Assembly (NCBI GenBank): GCA_903813345.2
Contig: CAIIXF020000002.1
Coordinates: 20,784,455 to 20,848,454 of the forward strand
DNA length: 64,000 bases
Origin: Owenia fusiformis
Taxonomy: Eukaryota; Annelida; Polychaeta; Sabellida; Oweniidae
Direction of reading: 5' to 3'
Each line of letters opens with the position of its first letter. Positions within the stretch are counted from its first letter, which is position 1. The translations under genes and the position numbers were made by a program. Under the pieces are notes generated by a model. The model made no database searches. It had not been told where the DNA came from and saw only the letters and a program-made list of their open reading frames with translations. This document shows positions 27,201 through 35,279 of the stretch, one piece after another.

Positions 27201-29802
27201 TTCCTTGCCAGACTATTTCTCTCCTGATATGGTAGCTACAATCATATATCATACATTTAAAAATGTAGTAATCATTCCCAGTAAGCTGCCATCTTTTCAG
27301 ATTTCTTTCAGGAAGTGATGTCATCGACTCTCACCTGTTATAACCTTGTCTATTACAGTATAGGAAAGAAGTACAAAATCACTTCTTAACAAGAAGCCCT
27401 TATCTTCTGTGTAAAAATATTTTCAGGAGTTGTCAACTTAAAACTAAAGAAGAGATCATCAAAAGGATTTTAATCATAGACCAAATTGAAAAAAATATTC
27501 AGCTAGTTTAGTAATTCTAATAGCTCCTTACCTAATGTTATATGCAAAGTTGAGAGTCGATGACATCACTTCCTGAGTGAAATTTTAAAAGATGGCAGCC
27601 TACTGGAATTGAGCACTACATTTTTAAGTGATCAATATTGACCATTTCAAAACATTTTTCTGTTTTTTGATAAACTTGCAAAGTATGTATATGGTATTTA
27701 GCTACCATATTAGGAGAGAGATGGTCTGGCAAGGAATACCCCTTTAAGTATATGCTCCGAGTAACACTACAGTATAACCTGTCTAATCTGAACACTAAAT
27801 AACTATTTCAGAGCGTAAGAACACTCTCTTTAGATTCTGGCTAAAGTGTTGTGTACTAGTTTAAATATAATCTCATGATAACTCTACAGTTAAGTGTAAC
27901 CTGTCTAATCTAAACAATCTAACTATTTCAGAGCGTAAGAAGCTTGGTGTTGGAGTCTCCCAGGAGATGAACACTCTCTTTAGATTCTGGTCATTCTTCT
28001 TGCGGCAACACTTCAACAAGAAGATGTACCAGGAGTTCAAGACCCTCGCTGTGGAGGATGCCATTGCTGGATATAGGTAAGTCTTGTATTGTCAACTTTC
28101 GATACATTTCTCTGTGATCTCCCTGGCATTAAAGAAATAGGGGCGGCTCCATGTTGAAAAATTGAAAATTATGTGCTACCTTGCTGAAAATCTGTGCACC
28201 ATGTTACAGGGATGAAGTATTGAGCTTTTTTGACCGAAACAAGTACTTATCGATTCTCCAGATAGTTTGAAAGGCTTTCCCTTCAACCTTATTCCATGCA
28301 ACATTTTTAAGATGCTACTATTTATTAATTAGCTAACTGCATCTGTATACTGTACAAATATTTCATGTATTTGTAGGTATGGTGTTGAGTGCCTGTTCAG
28401 GTTCTTCAGCTATGGGTTAGAGAAGAGATTCAGACCAGAACTTTACAAAGATTTCATGGAGGAAACACTACGAGACTATGAATCCGGTACGTCAAATATA
28501 GCTTACACTTTTAGAGTTAGCCTTCATATCCATAGAACGGGCCTCCTAGACTTCCACTAACGCAAATATCAGTTCTGACCTCGCGAACTGCATTGATGGA
28601 AGTCTAGGAGGCCCATAGAAGAAGAGTTTCTGCACTCTTGATGAGAAATACGTAATAAAAATTCAATATTCTGACTTTTACCCTTTTAGATTAGGTCTAA
28701 AAAAATACAGCAACCCAGCGGCTTCTGAACTCTTGCAATATGTTAATAAACAGGTCAATGAGGATTTATAAATATCACTTGATTGTGCCAGATATTCTGT
28801 CACAATATGATCAAGGGATCAACCAACTGAGACCTGATTTATTCTGTTAGTTTCACTTCATAAAGAATTTCAACCAAGTTGTATCCTATCCATATAACGT
28901 TTTTGGCAAGTGCAAGAATTTGCTTTTGGTTGAAATTGATGAAGATTTATAACGATTGTTACATATATGGTTTACATACAACAAATGTGAATTAATTTAC
29001 CCATTTTGACTTGCAGGTCAGTTGTATGGACTTGAGAAGTTCTGGGCATACTTGAAATATTCCCGCAAACATACTGAGGTCGACCCAAGACTCACTGAAT
29101 GCCTGTCGAAGTATAAAAGACTTGAAGATTTCCGCGTTGAGGTAAGAACATGATTAGTTTATATAAAGCTTAAATATGTAGAAGATATCCTAAGATGTTG
29201 AGAGATATGATTTTTATTCATGAATGGATATGATATCTGCAAGGAGGGAGCATATGAAAAGTGCATATGTTCCAACTCAATCCTGTGTGTGAAATGAAAT
29301 ATTTTCAATATGATTTTTATCTATAACTACGAAGTTACTCAGACGTAGCAGATATTGTCATTAGAATTCCACTGAACTAACCATGTTTAAAGTTGTTTCA
29401 GATATTCCCCTCATAATATACCAGTATTGAGTTGCTACCTCCAGATTAAAGATTCAACTATTTGATTGGTTGATGTCATGGTTCCTATGTTAACCTAATC
29501 ATGATTTGTTTCTATTTCAGCCACCAATTGAGGAGGGTGGCATCGTTCATGTGCCATCAATAGCAGGAAAACACCCCCCTCCTGCAGGACCCAAACGCTC
29601 CCGTGGAACCCGCAGCAAAAGCGAATCAGACAAGTCCTTGGTCCCGCAAACTTCAAAATCATCAAAACCAAAAACAGACTCTTCGAAATCAAAAGCTCAT
29701 AAAGACAATGTACCAGCCAAATCTGGAAAATCGGAAACTTCAAAAAGTGAAACTGCACCTTCATTAAGTCAGCATTCCACACCGACGATTCGGGAAAACT
29801 AA
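5739..29802 (+). CDS. LARP1: La-related protein 1 (LARP1), whole coding span, 20 coding exons
   Basis: LARP1 is a cytoplasmic RNA-binding protein that controls translation and stability of 5'TOP mRNAs downstream of mTORC1. Joining 20 exons by GT-AG sites and phase gives 3444 nt, an uninterrupted 1147-residue protein, near the length of human LARP1. Domains in order: low-complexity N-terminus with [10 protein letters not shown] (84-93); WPTLGE segment (223-228); [12 protein letters not shown]-rich box (about 380-405); La motif (about 445-530, with [12 protein letters not shown] and [10 protein letters not shown]); PAM2-like motif PEFVPGRAY (548-556); acidic segment followed by [10 protein letters not shown] and [25 protein letters not shown]15 repeats (about 897-1050); basic Ser/Lys-rich tail. 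The DM15 cap/+1C contacts of human LARP1 (R840, F844, R847, R879, Y883) align with R945, F949, R952, R984 and Y988, all conserved. The start ATG opens the N-terminal exon 17 nt after a candidate splice acceptor (5721-5722), so an upstream non-coding exon is likely. Confidence 0.95.
6511..6628. mobile_element. GTCACCACC-family MITE in LARP1 intron 1
   Basis: Begins tatgtcaccaccacaagt and ends ggtgacattttgcatgttaa tgcc. Other copies or fragments: 25588-25737, 25894-26009, 26861-26946, 35126-35241, 36722-36814, 48984-49107, 52401-52600 and 63301-63436. Confidence 0.6.
6824..6969. mobile_element. AGTGATCTCC-family MITE with 7-bp target duplication
   Basis: Terminal inverted repeats agtgatctcc / ggagttcact, flanked by GTATACT on both sides (6817-6823 and 6970-6976). 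The interior is rich in tgcacccacctgaaaa repeats. Confidence 0.7.
7556..7770. repeat. Dispersed repeat (AAAGTGAACC family)
   Basis: Shares ttcaaaatcatrcaattttt and aaaagtgaacct blocks, ending in gctac/gctatggcctg. Other copies, same orientation: about 37990-38140, 42500-42612 and 52660-52800. Confidence 0.65.
9348..9563. mobile_element. CAGTGATCTCC-family MITE, full copy
   Basis: Perfect 11-bp terminal inverted repeats CAGTGATCTCC / GGAGATCACTG around a 216-bp element with a poly-T run inside. Confidence 0.75.
9575..9752. mobile_element. Tc1/pogo-like MITE (CAGT...AACCTGTCT termini)
   Basis: Ends tacagtaacacttgtg and cacttaagacaggtttaactg-type sequence, inverted relative to each other. Interior repeats of aggtgttcact. 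A relative lies at 13467-13635. Confidence 0.5.
10488..11455. repeat. ~73-bp tandem array split by a 507-bp insertion
   Basis: Unit contains ggtagaaaacatgcattatt and aatgaaatgtagaaacgag. One copy precedes 10574; about five follow 11083. The array is interrupted by the element at 10574-11080. Confidence 0.85.
10574..11080. mobile_element. Non-autonomous DNA element inserted in the 73-bp array
   Basis: Perfect 13-bp terminal inverted repeats gagaggttaagct / agcttaacctctc. No open frame of note inside, so it is non-autonomous. Confidence 0.7.
12649..12743. mobile_element. Short foldback hairpin element
   Basis: The arms agtcttgtatttagacc...cctctctc and gagagggggtaatgg...gtaaatgcaggac pair imperfectly over about 40 bp with a short loop. 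Confidence 0.5.
13467..13635. mobile_element. Tc1/pogo-like MITE
   Basis: Ends tatagtaaaacctgtct and acaagtttcactgta, inverted and TA-bounded. The interior has repeated aggtgttcc. It sits 190 bp upstream of LARP1 exon 2. Confidence 0.55.
13825..13973 (+). CDS. LARP1: LARP1 coding exon 2
   Basis: Begins after ttgtttccag, completes the split codon (g|ca) and codes [10 protein letters not shown]...[10 protein letters not shown]...PAEKEK. Ends in phase 0 with donor aag|gtaagc. The first ~77 nt of the following intron, donor included, are duplicated at 14269-14347. Confidence 0.85.
14051..14268. mobile_element. hAT-like MITE next to LARP1 exon 2
   Basis: Ends caggagtttca and ttgaacccctg. It shares the termini and the tgcctgctgctaat block with the copy at 15203-15374. 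Confidence 0.55.
14935..15110. mobile_element. Palindromic dispersed element, copy 1
   Basis: Contains actgagacttaatagcagcc and ctataggctgtcgcttagtt, which pair as an imperfect hairpin. A second copy is at about 17945-18120; both lie in LARP1 introns. Confidence 0.6.
15203..15374. mobile_element. hAT-like MITE, second copy
   Basis: Perfect 10-bp terminal inverted repeats aggggtttca / tgaaacccct. The interior repeats caactggc/gaaaatcgcctg. Confidence 0.6.
16308..16379. repeat. 24-bp tandem repeat, three copies
   Basis: Three copies of a unit beginning gtgcttaatttgttttcaca, in LARP1 intron 2. Confidence 0.85.
16553..16600 (+). CDS. LARP1: LARP1 coding exon 3 (48-nt small exon)
   Basis: Sixteen codons, [16 protein letters not shown], between tacttgcag and gtaagt, phase 0 at both ends. 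It matches the NWPTPGE segment of vertebrate LARP1. Being a multiple of three it could be skipped without frameshift. Confidence 0.85.
17040..17256 (+). CDS. LARP1: LARP1 coding exon 4
   Basis: Begins after attattttcag; codes [20 protein letters not shown]...TPKKKG, a Pro/Ser/Glu-rich disordered linker. Donor g|gtgagt at 17257, phase 1. Long open frames on the other strand and in another frame here are composition shadows. Confidence 0.88.
17945..18120. mobile_element. Palindromic dispersed element, copy 2
   Basis: Near-identical to 14935-15110 through the hairpin core (actgagacttaatagcagcc to cgcttagttctcatac). Confidence 0.6.
18462..18641 (+). CDS. LARP1: LARP1 coding exon 5 (two possible acceptors)
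   Basis: Codes [20 protein letters not shown] then an Arg-rich stretch ([22 protein letters not shown]). Two in-frame acceptors 12 nt apart are possible: ttgtag at 18449 adds GFIS, and catttcag at 18461 does not. The second has the better pyrimidine tract and is used here. Donor gtaagt at 18642, phase 1. Confidence 0.85.
19669..19767. mobile_element. TGCAAATGATG element, copy 1 (LARP1 intron 5)
   Basis: About 100 bp, running from tgcaaatgatgttatccaat to gatgagaaaatacactgatg. It has an internal hairpin cagggtt...aaccctg. Confidence 0.7.
19947..20108 (+). CDS. LARP1: LARP1 coding exon 6 (RG-rich box)
   Basis: Begins after tttctgcag; codes [20 protein letters not shown] followed by alternating RG/RGR repeats and [15 protein letters not shown]-rich tracts of this kind in LARP1 precede the La motif and bind RNA. 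Donor gtaagt at 20109, phase 1. Confidence 0.9.
20401..20521 (+). CDS. LARP1: LARP1 coding exon 7 (start of La motif)
   Basis: Codes [12 protein letters not shown]...[19 protein letters not shown], leading into the La motif. Tandem acceptors 6 nt apart (gaag at 20394, taccag at 20400) both keep frame. Donor gtaagt at 20522, phase 2. Confidence 0.85.
20901..21045 (+). CDS. LARP1: LARP1 coding exon 8 (La motif core)
   Basis: Begins after ttttttggcag. Codes [20 protein letters not shown] and the following segment with [10 protein letters not shown], nearly identical to vertebrate LARP1; this winged-helix La motif contacts RNA 3' ends. Donor gag|gtaaac, phase 0. Confidence 0.95.
21353..21453. 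mobile_element. TGCAAATGATG element, copy 2 (LARP1 intron 8)
   Basis: Same element, same orientation; differs at ctcatggtta, which breaks one base of the internal stem. Confidence 0.7.
21742..21916 (+). CDS. LARP1: LARP1 coding exon 9 (La motif end and PAM2-like motif)
   Basis: Begins after ctacttccag. Codes the end of the La motif ([18 protein letters not shown]), then WPLDP and [15 protein letters not shown], which aligns with the PAM2 motif by which LARP1 binds the MLLE domain of poly(A)-binding protein. Donor gtatgt at 21917, phase 1. Confidence 0.92.
22026..22124. mobile_element. TGCAAATGATG element, copy 3 (LARP1 intron 9)
   Basis: Same element and orientation with a one-base deletion (gatgtatcc) and tgtcggag. 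Confidence 0.7.
22288..22505 (+). CDS. LARP1: LARP1 coding exon 10
   Basis: Begins after taattacag. Codes [11 protein letters not shown], an acidic stretch ([14 protein letters not shown]) and [17 protein letters not shown], which matches the NWIEVKKRPRPSP block of vertebrates. The donor gag|gtgtga is the weakest of the gene; phase 0. Confidence 0.85.
23275..23360 (+). CDS. LARP1: LARP1 coding exon 11
   Basis: Begins after gtttttgcag. Codes [20 protein letters not shown] and GRKNAFTDW, matching the EELDFLFDEEME segment of vertebrate LARP1. Donor gattg|gtgagt splits the Trp codon, phase 2. Confidence 0.92.
23509..23710 (+). CDS. LARP1: LARP1 coding exon 12
   Basis: Begins after gcaattgtag. 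Codes [37 protein letters not shown] and [20 protein letters not shown], one of the best conserved linker blocks of LARP1. Donor gag|gtaagg; intron read-through stays open to 23896. Confidence 0.94.
24151..24319. mobile_element. CAGTGATCTCC-family MITE, diverged copy
   Basis: Begins gggatctccccagcattaaa and ends aaaatcctgtgaagacactg. A more decayed copy is at 28114-28202. Confidence 0.6.
24569..24701 (+). CDS. LARP1: LARP1 coding exon 13
   Basis: Begins after tatcttgtag. Codes [20 protein letters not shown] (vertebrates have ...ISREQFD), then a poly-Pro run. Donor g|gtaagt at 24702, phase 1. Confidence 0.88.
24821..24921. mobile_element. TGCAAATGATG element, copy 4 (LARP1 intron 13)
   Basis: Same element and orientation. 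It shares a further flank (aataatacatct) with copy 5, so the full unit may be longer than 100 bp. Confidence 0.7.
25365..25543 (+). CDS. LARP1: LARP1 coding exon 14
   Basis: Begins after cccacttccag. Codes [10 protein letters not shown]..., the basic [14 protein letters not shown] repeat and [14 protein letters not shown], matching vertebrate RTPRTPRTP...SRFYPVVKEG. Donor cag|gtaact, phase 0. Confidence 0.92.
25588..25737. mobile_element. GTCACCACC-family MITE in LARP1 intron 14
   Basis: Near full copy: ttatgtcaccaccacaagtt to gcatctgtaacaaatggcag, gtgatgacattttg. Followed at 25894-26009 by a second, shorter copy. Confidence 0.6.
25765..25866. mobile_element. TGCAAATGATG element, copy 5 (LARP1 intron 14)
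   Basis: Same element, more diverged (cttactggcgcagg, agaactctg), between two GTCACCACC-family copies. Confidence 0.7.
26146..26276 (+). CDS. LARP1: LARP1 coding exon 15
   Basis: Begins after gttatttcag. Codes [20 protein letters not shown] and [17 protein letters not shown], matching the [15 protein letters not shown] signature just before the DM15 region. Donor gtaaac at 26277, phase 2. Confidence 0.94.
26630..26769 (+). CDS. LARP1: LARP1 coding exon 16 (DM15 repeat A)
   Basis: Begins after tatattgcag. Codes [20 protein letters not shown] then [13 protein letters not shown] and [13 protein letters not shown], the first DM15 helix-turn-helix repeat. Donor g|gtaagc at 26770, phase 1. Confidence 0.95.
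27194..27743. mobile_element. TTAA-flanked foldback MITE (piggyBac-type target) in LARP1 intron 16
   Basis: 550 bp with long inverted arms (about 27194-27345 and 27550-27743). The outer ends share attccttgccagac and are bounded by TTAA at 27190-27193 and 27744-27747. The arms also share gagagtcgatgacatcactt / agtgatgtcatcgactctc. No transposase frame. Confidence 0.75.
27809..27840 (+). pseudogene. Partial copy of LARP1 exon 17 with its splice acceptor
   Basis: Sequence aactatttcagagcgtaaga is repeated from the true acceptor (27921-27940), then joins acactctctttagattctgg, with 32 nt of the exon deleted between. If used, translation would read [17 protein letters not shown] and stop. Confidence 0.75.
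27932..28076 (+). CDS. LARP1: LARP1 coding exon 17 (DM15 repeat B, cap contacts)
   Basis: Begins after aactatttcag. Codes [34 protein letters not shown] and [10 protein letters not shown]945, F949 and R952 match cap/+1C-binding residues of human LARP1. Donor gtaagt at 28077, phase 2. A broken copy of the acceptor and exon start lies 140 nt upstream (27809-27840). Confidence 0.95.
28377..28486 (+). CDS. LARP1: LARP1 coding exon 18 (DM15, R/Y cap contacts)
   Basis: Begins after atttgtag. Codes [20 protein letters not shown] and [14 protein letters not shown]984 and Y988 match R879 and Y883 of human LARP1; the intervening YY is FF here. Donor gtacgt at 28487, phase 1. Confidence 0.95.
28539..28614. 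repeat. Hairpin with perfect 18-bp arms (LARP1 intron 18)
   Basis: gggcctcctagacttcca (28539-28556) and tggaagtctaggaggccc (28597-28614) separated by 40 bp. Confidence 0.8.
29017..29141 (+). CDS. LARP1: LARP1 coding exon 19 (DM15 repeat C)
   Basis: Begins after gacttgcag. Codes [18 protein letters not shown] and [13 protein letters not shown], the last DM15 repeat. Donor gag|gtaaga, phase 0. Confidence 0.95.
29521..29802 (+). CDS. LARP1: LARP1 coding exon 20 (C-terminal tail, stop)
   Basis: Begins after tctatttcag. Codes [17 protein letters not shown], then a Ser/Lys-rich disordered tail ([26 protein letters not shown]) ending in PTIREN and TAA at 29800-29802. The opening PPxxEEG matches the vertebrate C-terminal exon. 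Confidence 0.94.
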   Translation, partial: PPIEEGGIVHVPSIAGKHPPPAGPKRSRGTRSKSESDKSLVPQTSKSSKPKTDSSKSKAHKDNVPAKSGKSETSKSETAPSLSQHSTPTIREN

Positions 29803-30129
29803 GTGTATAAATTCAAGAAAAAGAATATTTAATCAACGTTAAGATTTTTGATTGGCCAGTTGTAGTTATTGTGCCTTTTAGTAGAAAATTTACCATATGT
29901 GCATACACCACACTGTTGTAACATCAAACTGGGCCCAGTTGAGTAAAAATTTCATGATTTACTTGACTGGGCCCATGCTACTATTTGGCTTGAAAAGACT
30001 GGTTTTCACGAGTAAGGTTTGGAGAAATGCTTCTTGATGATCGAAACTATATCCACTGCAGTATTGTTTGTGTTACTAATTGATTAATTAAATGTAAGAG
30101 ATTTATGATGTAATGTATTCATTTAGTGA

Positions 30130-30264
30130 GATTTGGACAGGACTGAGCTGTTGCTCAAAATATCAGTGATGGATTTGGACAGTTTCCAGGACTGAGCTGT
30201 TGCTCAAAATATTAGAGATGGATTTGGATGGTTTTCTAGGACTGAGCTGTTGTTCAAAATATCC
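30130..30264. repeat. Three ~45-50-bp repeats in the LARP1 3' flank
   Basis: Each contains gatttgga...aggactgagctgttgctcaa aatat. Confidence 0.8.
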
Positions 30265-31084
30265 TTGAAAGATTCTTTGACATGGCTATGTATATTATGA
30301 AATGGTTCCCTGGTGTTTCATACAGGCAGCTTATAGTGTGTTGTGTTTAAATACTACATCGTGTTGGTCTATGCATAGTATCACAAGGCTGAAACTAACT
30401 AACTGCTCCAATATGTATATCTATAGGCTTCAAGATAAAAGCTTCATTGCCAAAATTCTAAGCTCAGATCTCTTGCCTTAAAGTAGAGTCCATGAGATTC
30501 AGATAAAAACACATGCTGTTTAGTCTGGCAACCACGGAGGCTTGCTGTAAAAGGCAAGCTATGTTTAGGTCAAAAATGGTTAATAGGGGAAACAGCTACA
30601 TGTTTTTATTATTTTAAAGAGTGCTTGTATTTGAATGTGGTCCACCCTTTTATAAGTATCTTCTTCCCTTATTAAGTTTAGAAGGATAAAGAAAATAGTC
30701 ATAATTAGGTCTCTAGAAAAGCCAATTGAGTAATCCCCCTGGCATATAATATTGTACATTCAGGGACAAGTCTTAAAACGTGTAGCTCTATCGCCTCAAA
30801 TAGATGTAATTAACATGAAATGTTTGATCAAATGATCAATCCGCCAAATTGACCATGTCATTTCTCGTATTGGCAGTGTGATTGGAAACATACTGAATTT
30901 TACACCTTGACATTTGCCAACTAAATGGTGGATATTCTGAATACCAACAAACAAAGTGTTTGTGTGTAAAATGTGCAAGAAACACCTTAATTGCCAACAC
31001 GTTTCAGTAATAGAGCGGCTACTTTCCGTGACATTTGTTCTTAATAAGGACAAACAGGAAAATGCATGTATGGAGTGTGATACA

Positions 31085-31144
31085 CTTGTGTTCACTGAGA
31101 TACGCTTGTGTTCCTGGAGATACGCTTGTGTTCACAAAGAAACG
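31085..31144. repeat. 20-bp tandem repeat, three copies
   Basis: Units of cttgtgttcactgagatacg type. Confidence 0.75.
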
Positions 31145-34100
31145 CTTGTGATTTCACTTAGATATTGTGCATGTAAACATGGACCAATATAGATTCATAA
31201 TAGGCTGATATACATGCATATAGGACTGAAAATTGCACGAGATGAGGTGATCTTATCTTTTCATTATCGGACACTGCTTTGTGCTTCCTCTTATAATAAG
31301 CAGGAGACAATGTTCTCATTTGTGAGCCTATGCCCTAATTTGGGCAAAATGGTCTCCGGAGTATGAGTCCATGCCCATATATGGGTGCTATATATATTTT
31401 TGTACATAGAAAGATGAGGTATTGGGTGACAAGACGCTCGCGCAAATATTTTTAAACTTTGCATAATTTAATTTTCATGTGTATATTACATATATGAATT
31501 GATTATTATTAGATATATCAAAGGAATATCACTATGGTGATTAGCTCCTCAGATGAATGTTGCTACGGAAACATAATATTAATGTTGTTATCAGGAAAAA
31601 TCAATTATTTTACATTTTAACCAACTTACATACACACAAGGCTTGTAAACAACAAAAAAAGTTCAAAATGTAAAATGCATACTATAAAAAGTAAAAAACT
31701 ATTAAAATTGCATTAAACAAATTCATGCTACATAAGCATCAGATGTACATAAACTTCAGTATAACACTGAACATCGGATTTTGTGTAAAATGTAAACTAG
31801 TCAATGTGTAACTGTATGTGTAGAAGTACATCAAAAGATGTACAGTAGATGCTTGTCTCTGATTTATTGTAGTTATAGTTGCTTTCATTAACAATGCCAT
31901 CAATGACTCCAAAGTGGCAGTAATAAAATCAGAAGTGCCAGTAGATCCTGAAAGAAAAATTAAGACATAATAGTCTTGTGAAAGTATATCCAGTATTTAT
32001 TGATCTATATCTACTGTGTAGTTATTTGCAAATGGAATAATAGAAAGAATTACTCTAGTAGTGCAGTCCTTTCATAATTAAGAAACTGAATGCAACATTA
32101 AGACCCCCCCCCCTTTATACCTCTTCGATATGTCCTCTCCTATGTGAAATTTGCAATTTGGGAAAGCTTGTCCACTTTGGAGTCATTGAGGTTATATTGC
32201 TGTGTCTTAGAGATACTAGGTGAGCACCTAGAAGATGGCTTAGTTAACATAAACGGACCTATTTGTGTTAAGGATTTAGTTGCCTTATGATGTTACGTGT
32301 CCATACCATGATGTCATGTTTTACACAGCTTCTTATTCATAAGGTCAACAGGGTGTTCCTGAAATGTTACCTTAAGAATCTTAGGAAATTCAGCTATTAG
32401 ATTTCGTTCTTTGAAAATATGGATGACAGATTGGAACAACTTGTAGACCTATGTGATGGACTACAGAATGAAGTATTATGTGTAAATTTTGCTATTTTTG
32501 TTTAAATTGCAGCTATAATGTGTAAACTACACATGTTGTGTGTAAACTACACCAGTTGTTGATTTTAGTGTGAAACGTATGTGGTATAATTTATGAACGT
32601 AGAATTAGGCCATTGAAATGAATGGCCTGTTTCACAAATGTCATCATATACCTGTGAGTAAATGTTCACTTTAGTGGCCTTACCTGAGAACATAATAATC
32701 TAATAAGTTCAATGTAAGGGTTCATATCAGTTGATATATATGGGATTTGTGAATGAACCAAGTCCTTGTACCATAGTGTAATATAAAAAACGTATCTAAG
32801 CAACCATGCATACAACAAACAAACCCAGAGATGAAATAACACTTAGATTGCTTTATTTGATCCTTCAGAAATTTGAATAAATTTTGTGAGTTCTGGTCAT
32901 TGATATAAATGCAAACTGCAATAGGTTTATTGTTTATATATTCAGTGTTAATTCCTCTTGTTTCTAATTTAGAAAAGCTTGAACTAAGTGATGTTTTATT
33001 CCTGGGTTTGAACTTTATTAATGGGTCAGTCAGGGTTTCTTAAAATATGTACATTCAACTTTTCAATTTTACAATTTTTCAGTTCGCTTCGGGTGGGTTA
33101 TTTATATATTTTGATGTCTACGTTATAATATCATATCGATTTGCCCATTTTGTGATCGTTCACAAATTAATTATTCGTAAATGAATTTAACCCAGTGAGT
33201 AAATGCAATTTTCTCTTTAATTCAACGAGCATTATTTTTCCGAGATTATAAATAATGAGAAAATAATTGACATAAATCATGAAGTTATCGATGTCACCCA
33301 TTGTTACATAACAATAGTTCTTTCATAAAAGGGAGGTTTGATAAAGTACTTCACTTCACTGATTACAAACCTGATAATGCACACGAAACCAGTATTTGCA
33401 ACTGCCTTCATCATGTACTCTTCATAAGCATCTATAAAATTCTATAATTTACTTCAGCTTGCATCATATCGAGGTCGAATATTCTTATTTGCGCCAAATT
33501 CCATGTGAAACTGATGACCATTATGACATCATCCATGGAGTGGTTGATGCAGTTTTTAGCAAATTTTGGACAAAGTGTAAAAAGTTTTAAATGTAATCAA
33601 GATTCGTAAAGTGATAGTTAAAACAGTATATTAGTCGTAAAGTTCCTCTGTAAATTGATGATGTCACAACTATTATATATTTCATGCGTAATTTCAATTT
33701 GATGTAAATTACAATTGATTATTCTGCCAGCATCACTTCATATCAAAATCTAGTAAGTAAGTAGTCTCTGCAACTCTTCAGCGAGTTGACAAATCAATTT
33801 TGGATCAAATTCTGAAATGCAATTCCCGTCGAGTAGGAGGGATGTGATAGTGCAACTAATATAGTGATTTAACTGCAGATGTCTAGCTCTTTATATGTAC
33901 ATAGTAAATTGGGACTGGGTCAAATGATTCAACTATTATACTGTATAAAATATTTGAAAATATATTGTTAAGATTTTTTGGGATTATTTCATCAACTTTA
34001 TTCAAACAATGTCACCTGTGCTTAGAATATCATTGCACTCTTAAAGCCTCTCCCAAAGCAAACTAGCCACTTTTAAAGCCTCTTCTGAAGCAAACAAGCT

Positions 34101-34767
34101 ATACTGGGTACCAAACTCCACCATGAACCAAGTAACATTCCTAGACCTAGACACAAAAATTCTTTCATTTTAAAAATAAATAATTAAGAAATTCTGATAA
34201 ATATTGAATTTGAGATGGTAAATTGGGAGTTCTAGAACATCCTTTATATCTCTAAATAGAGGATGATATTCTGGCTTTTCCATTGATAGTGAATTTGTTC
34301 AATTCTTACTTTACTCCTCCCTTCTCCCTCCCATAACAATACAGGATTGCAATGGTATTTTATGCACATGGTTCTCAACCACGTCACATAATTATGTTTT
34401 GGTGCTAAATCATACATATTGATTCAAATAATTATCATTTTTACATAGTTAAATGATTTAAATCTCTGCCGAGACACAATTGTACATGTGTGAGCAGTTA
34501 TGAAAAAATTGTTTTATGAAACTTCGTTTTTTTCTACAATTTGTTGTAGGATTTTTTTGCATGTGGATGTTCTTGTTAGGTTTTCATTTAGTGTAGTAGG
34601 GATTTAAATTGTTTAATCATGTGATGTAGGACCAACCAATCATAATGCAAGGATTTAAATAAATTGGTCATGTCAACTAGGATTGACCAATCATAATGCT
34701 TTTGATTAAAAGTAGCTTTGCATAGCGCCATGTCTCTCTTGATCATCATTATTACTGTATTATTAAT

Positions 34768-34773
34768 AATAAA
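34768..34773 (+). terminator. Candidate distal LARP1 poly(A) signal
   Basis: AATAAA in a tattaataataaag context, with a GT/T-rich stretch (ttgttttgtttactgttgc) about 30-45 nt downstream, as at metazoan cleavage sites. It would give a 3' UTR of about 5 kb. Choice among several hexamers is inference. Confidence 0.35.
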
Positions 34774-35266
34774 GAAAAAATAACAAAAAACAAACGGACT
34801 TGTTTTGTTTACTGTTGCTCGTGAATTGGAAAAGGCAAAGAACTATTTGCCATTCAATTTGGTTAAATTCAGCATGAGTTGGGGAGAACGTCATACAAAG
34901 CACAAACCGAAGGTGAGTGCATTTGTATCGACATTCTGTCGGAGTAGAATTTCACTATATTGAATAGCCTTTCATTGTTTTTTCAGATTTAAACATTGTT
35001 CCGAGAATTGAGAATTGAGTTCCAGGAAATAACCAAACTGGTGTCATATGAGACCTTGCATTTGGATGTTGATTGATATTTTGTCATTTTGAAATCTCCG
35101 AAACTAGTTCATACCATGATTTAAGGCTTGAACACGCAAAATATCACCACCTGTCATTTGATACAGATGCTGAACACCACTCGCTGACACCAAATAAAGT
35201 TGGAGACTAAAACAATGTATGTAACCACTTGTGATAACATAAAAATCGAATAGAATTCATATTCAC

Positions 35267-35279
35267 TTTATTATTTATT
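35267..35279 (-). terminator. Candidate RARS1 poly(A) signals
   Basis: Two AATAAA hexamers on the minus strand (35279-35274 and 35272-35267), about 300 nt past the RARS1 stop. They face the candidate LARP1 3' end ~480 nt away, so the genes converge without visible overlap. Confidence 0.4.

Larger units (their letters stand above)
29803..34790 (+). other. Probable LARP1 3' UTR and downstream DNA
   Basis: No supported exon lies here apart from one very short candidate just downstream at 34874. Poly(A) hexamers AATAAA occur at 31922, 32876 and 34768. The last is followed by an A-rich then T/GT-rich stretch (34800-34820), the best-formed 3' end seen. The true end could be any of the three. The segment holds two small tandem repeats and few of the MITEs common in the introns. 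Confidence 0.45.
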
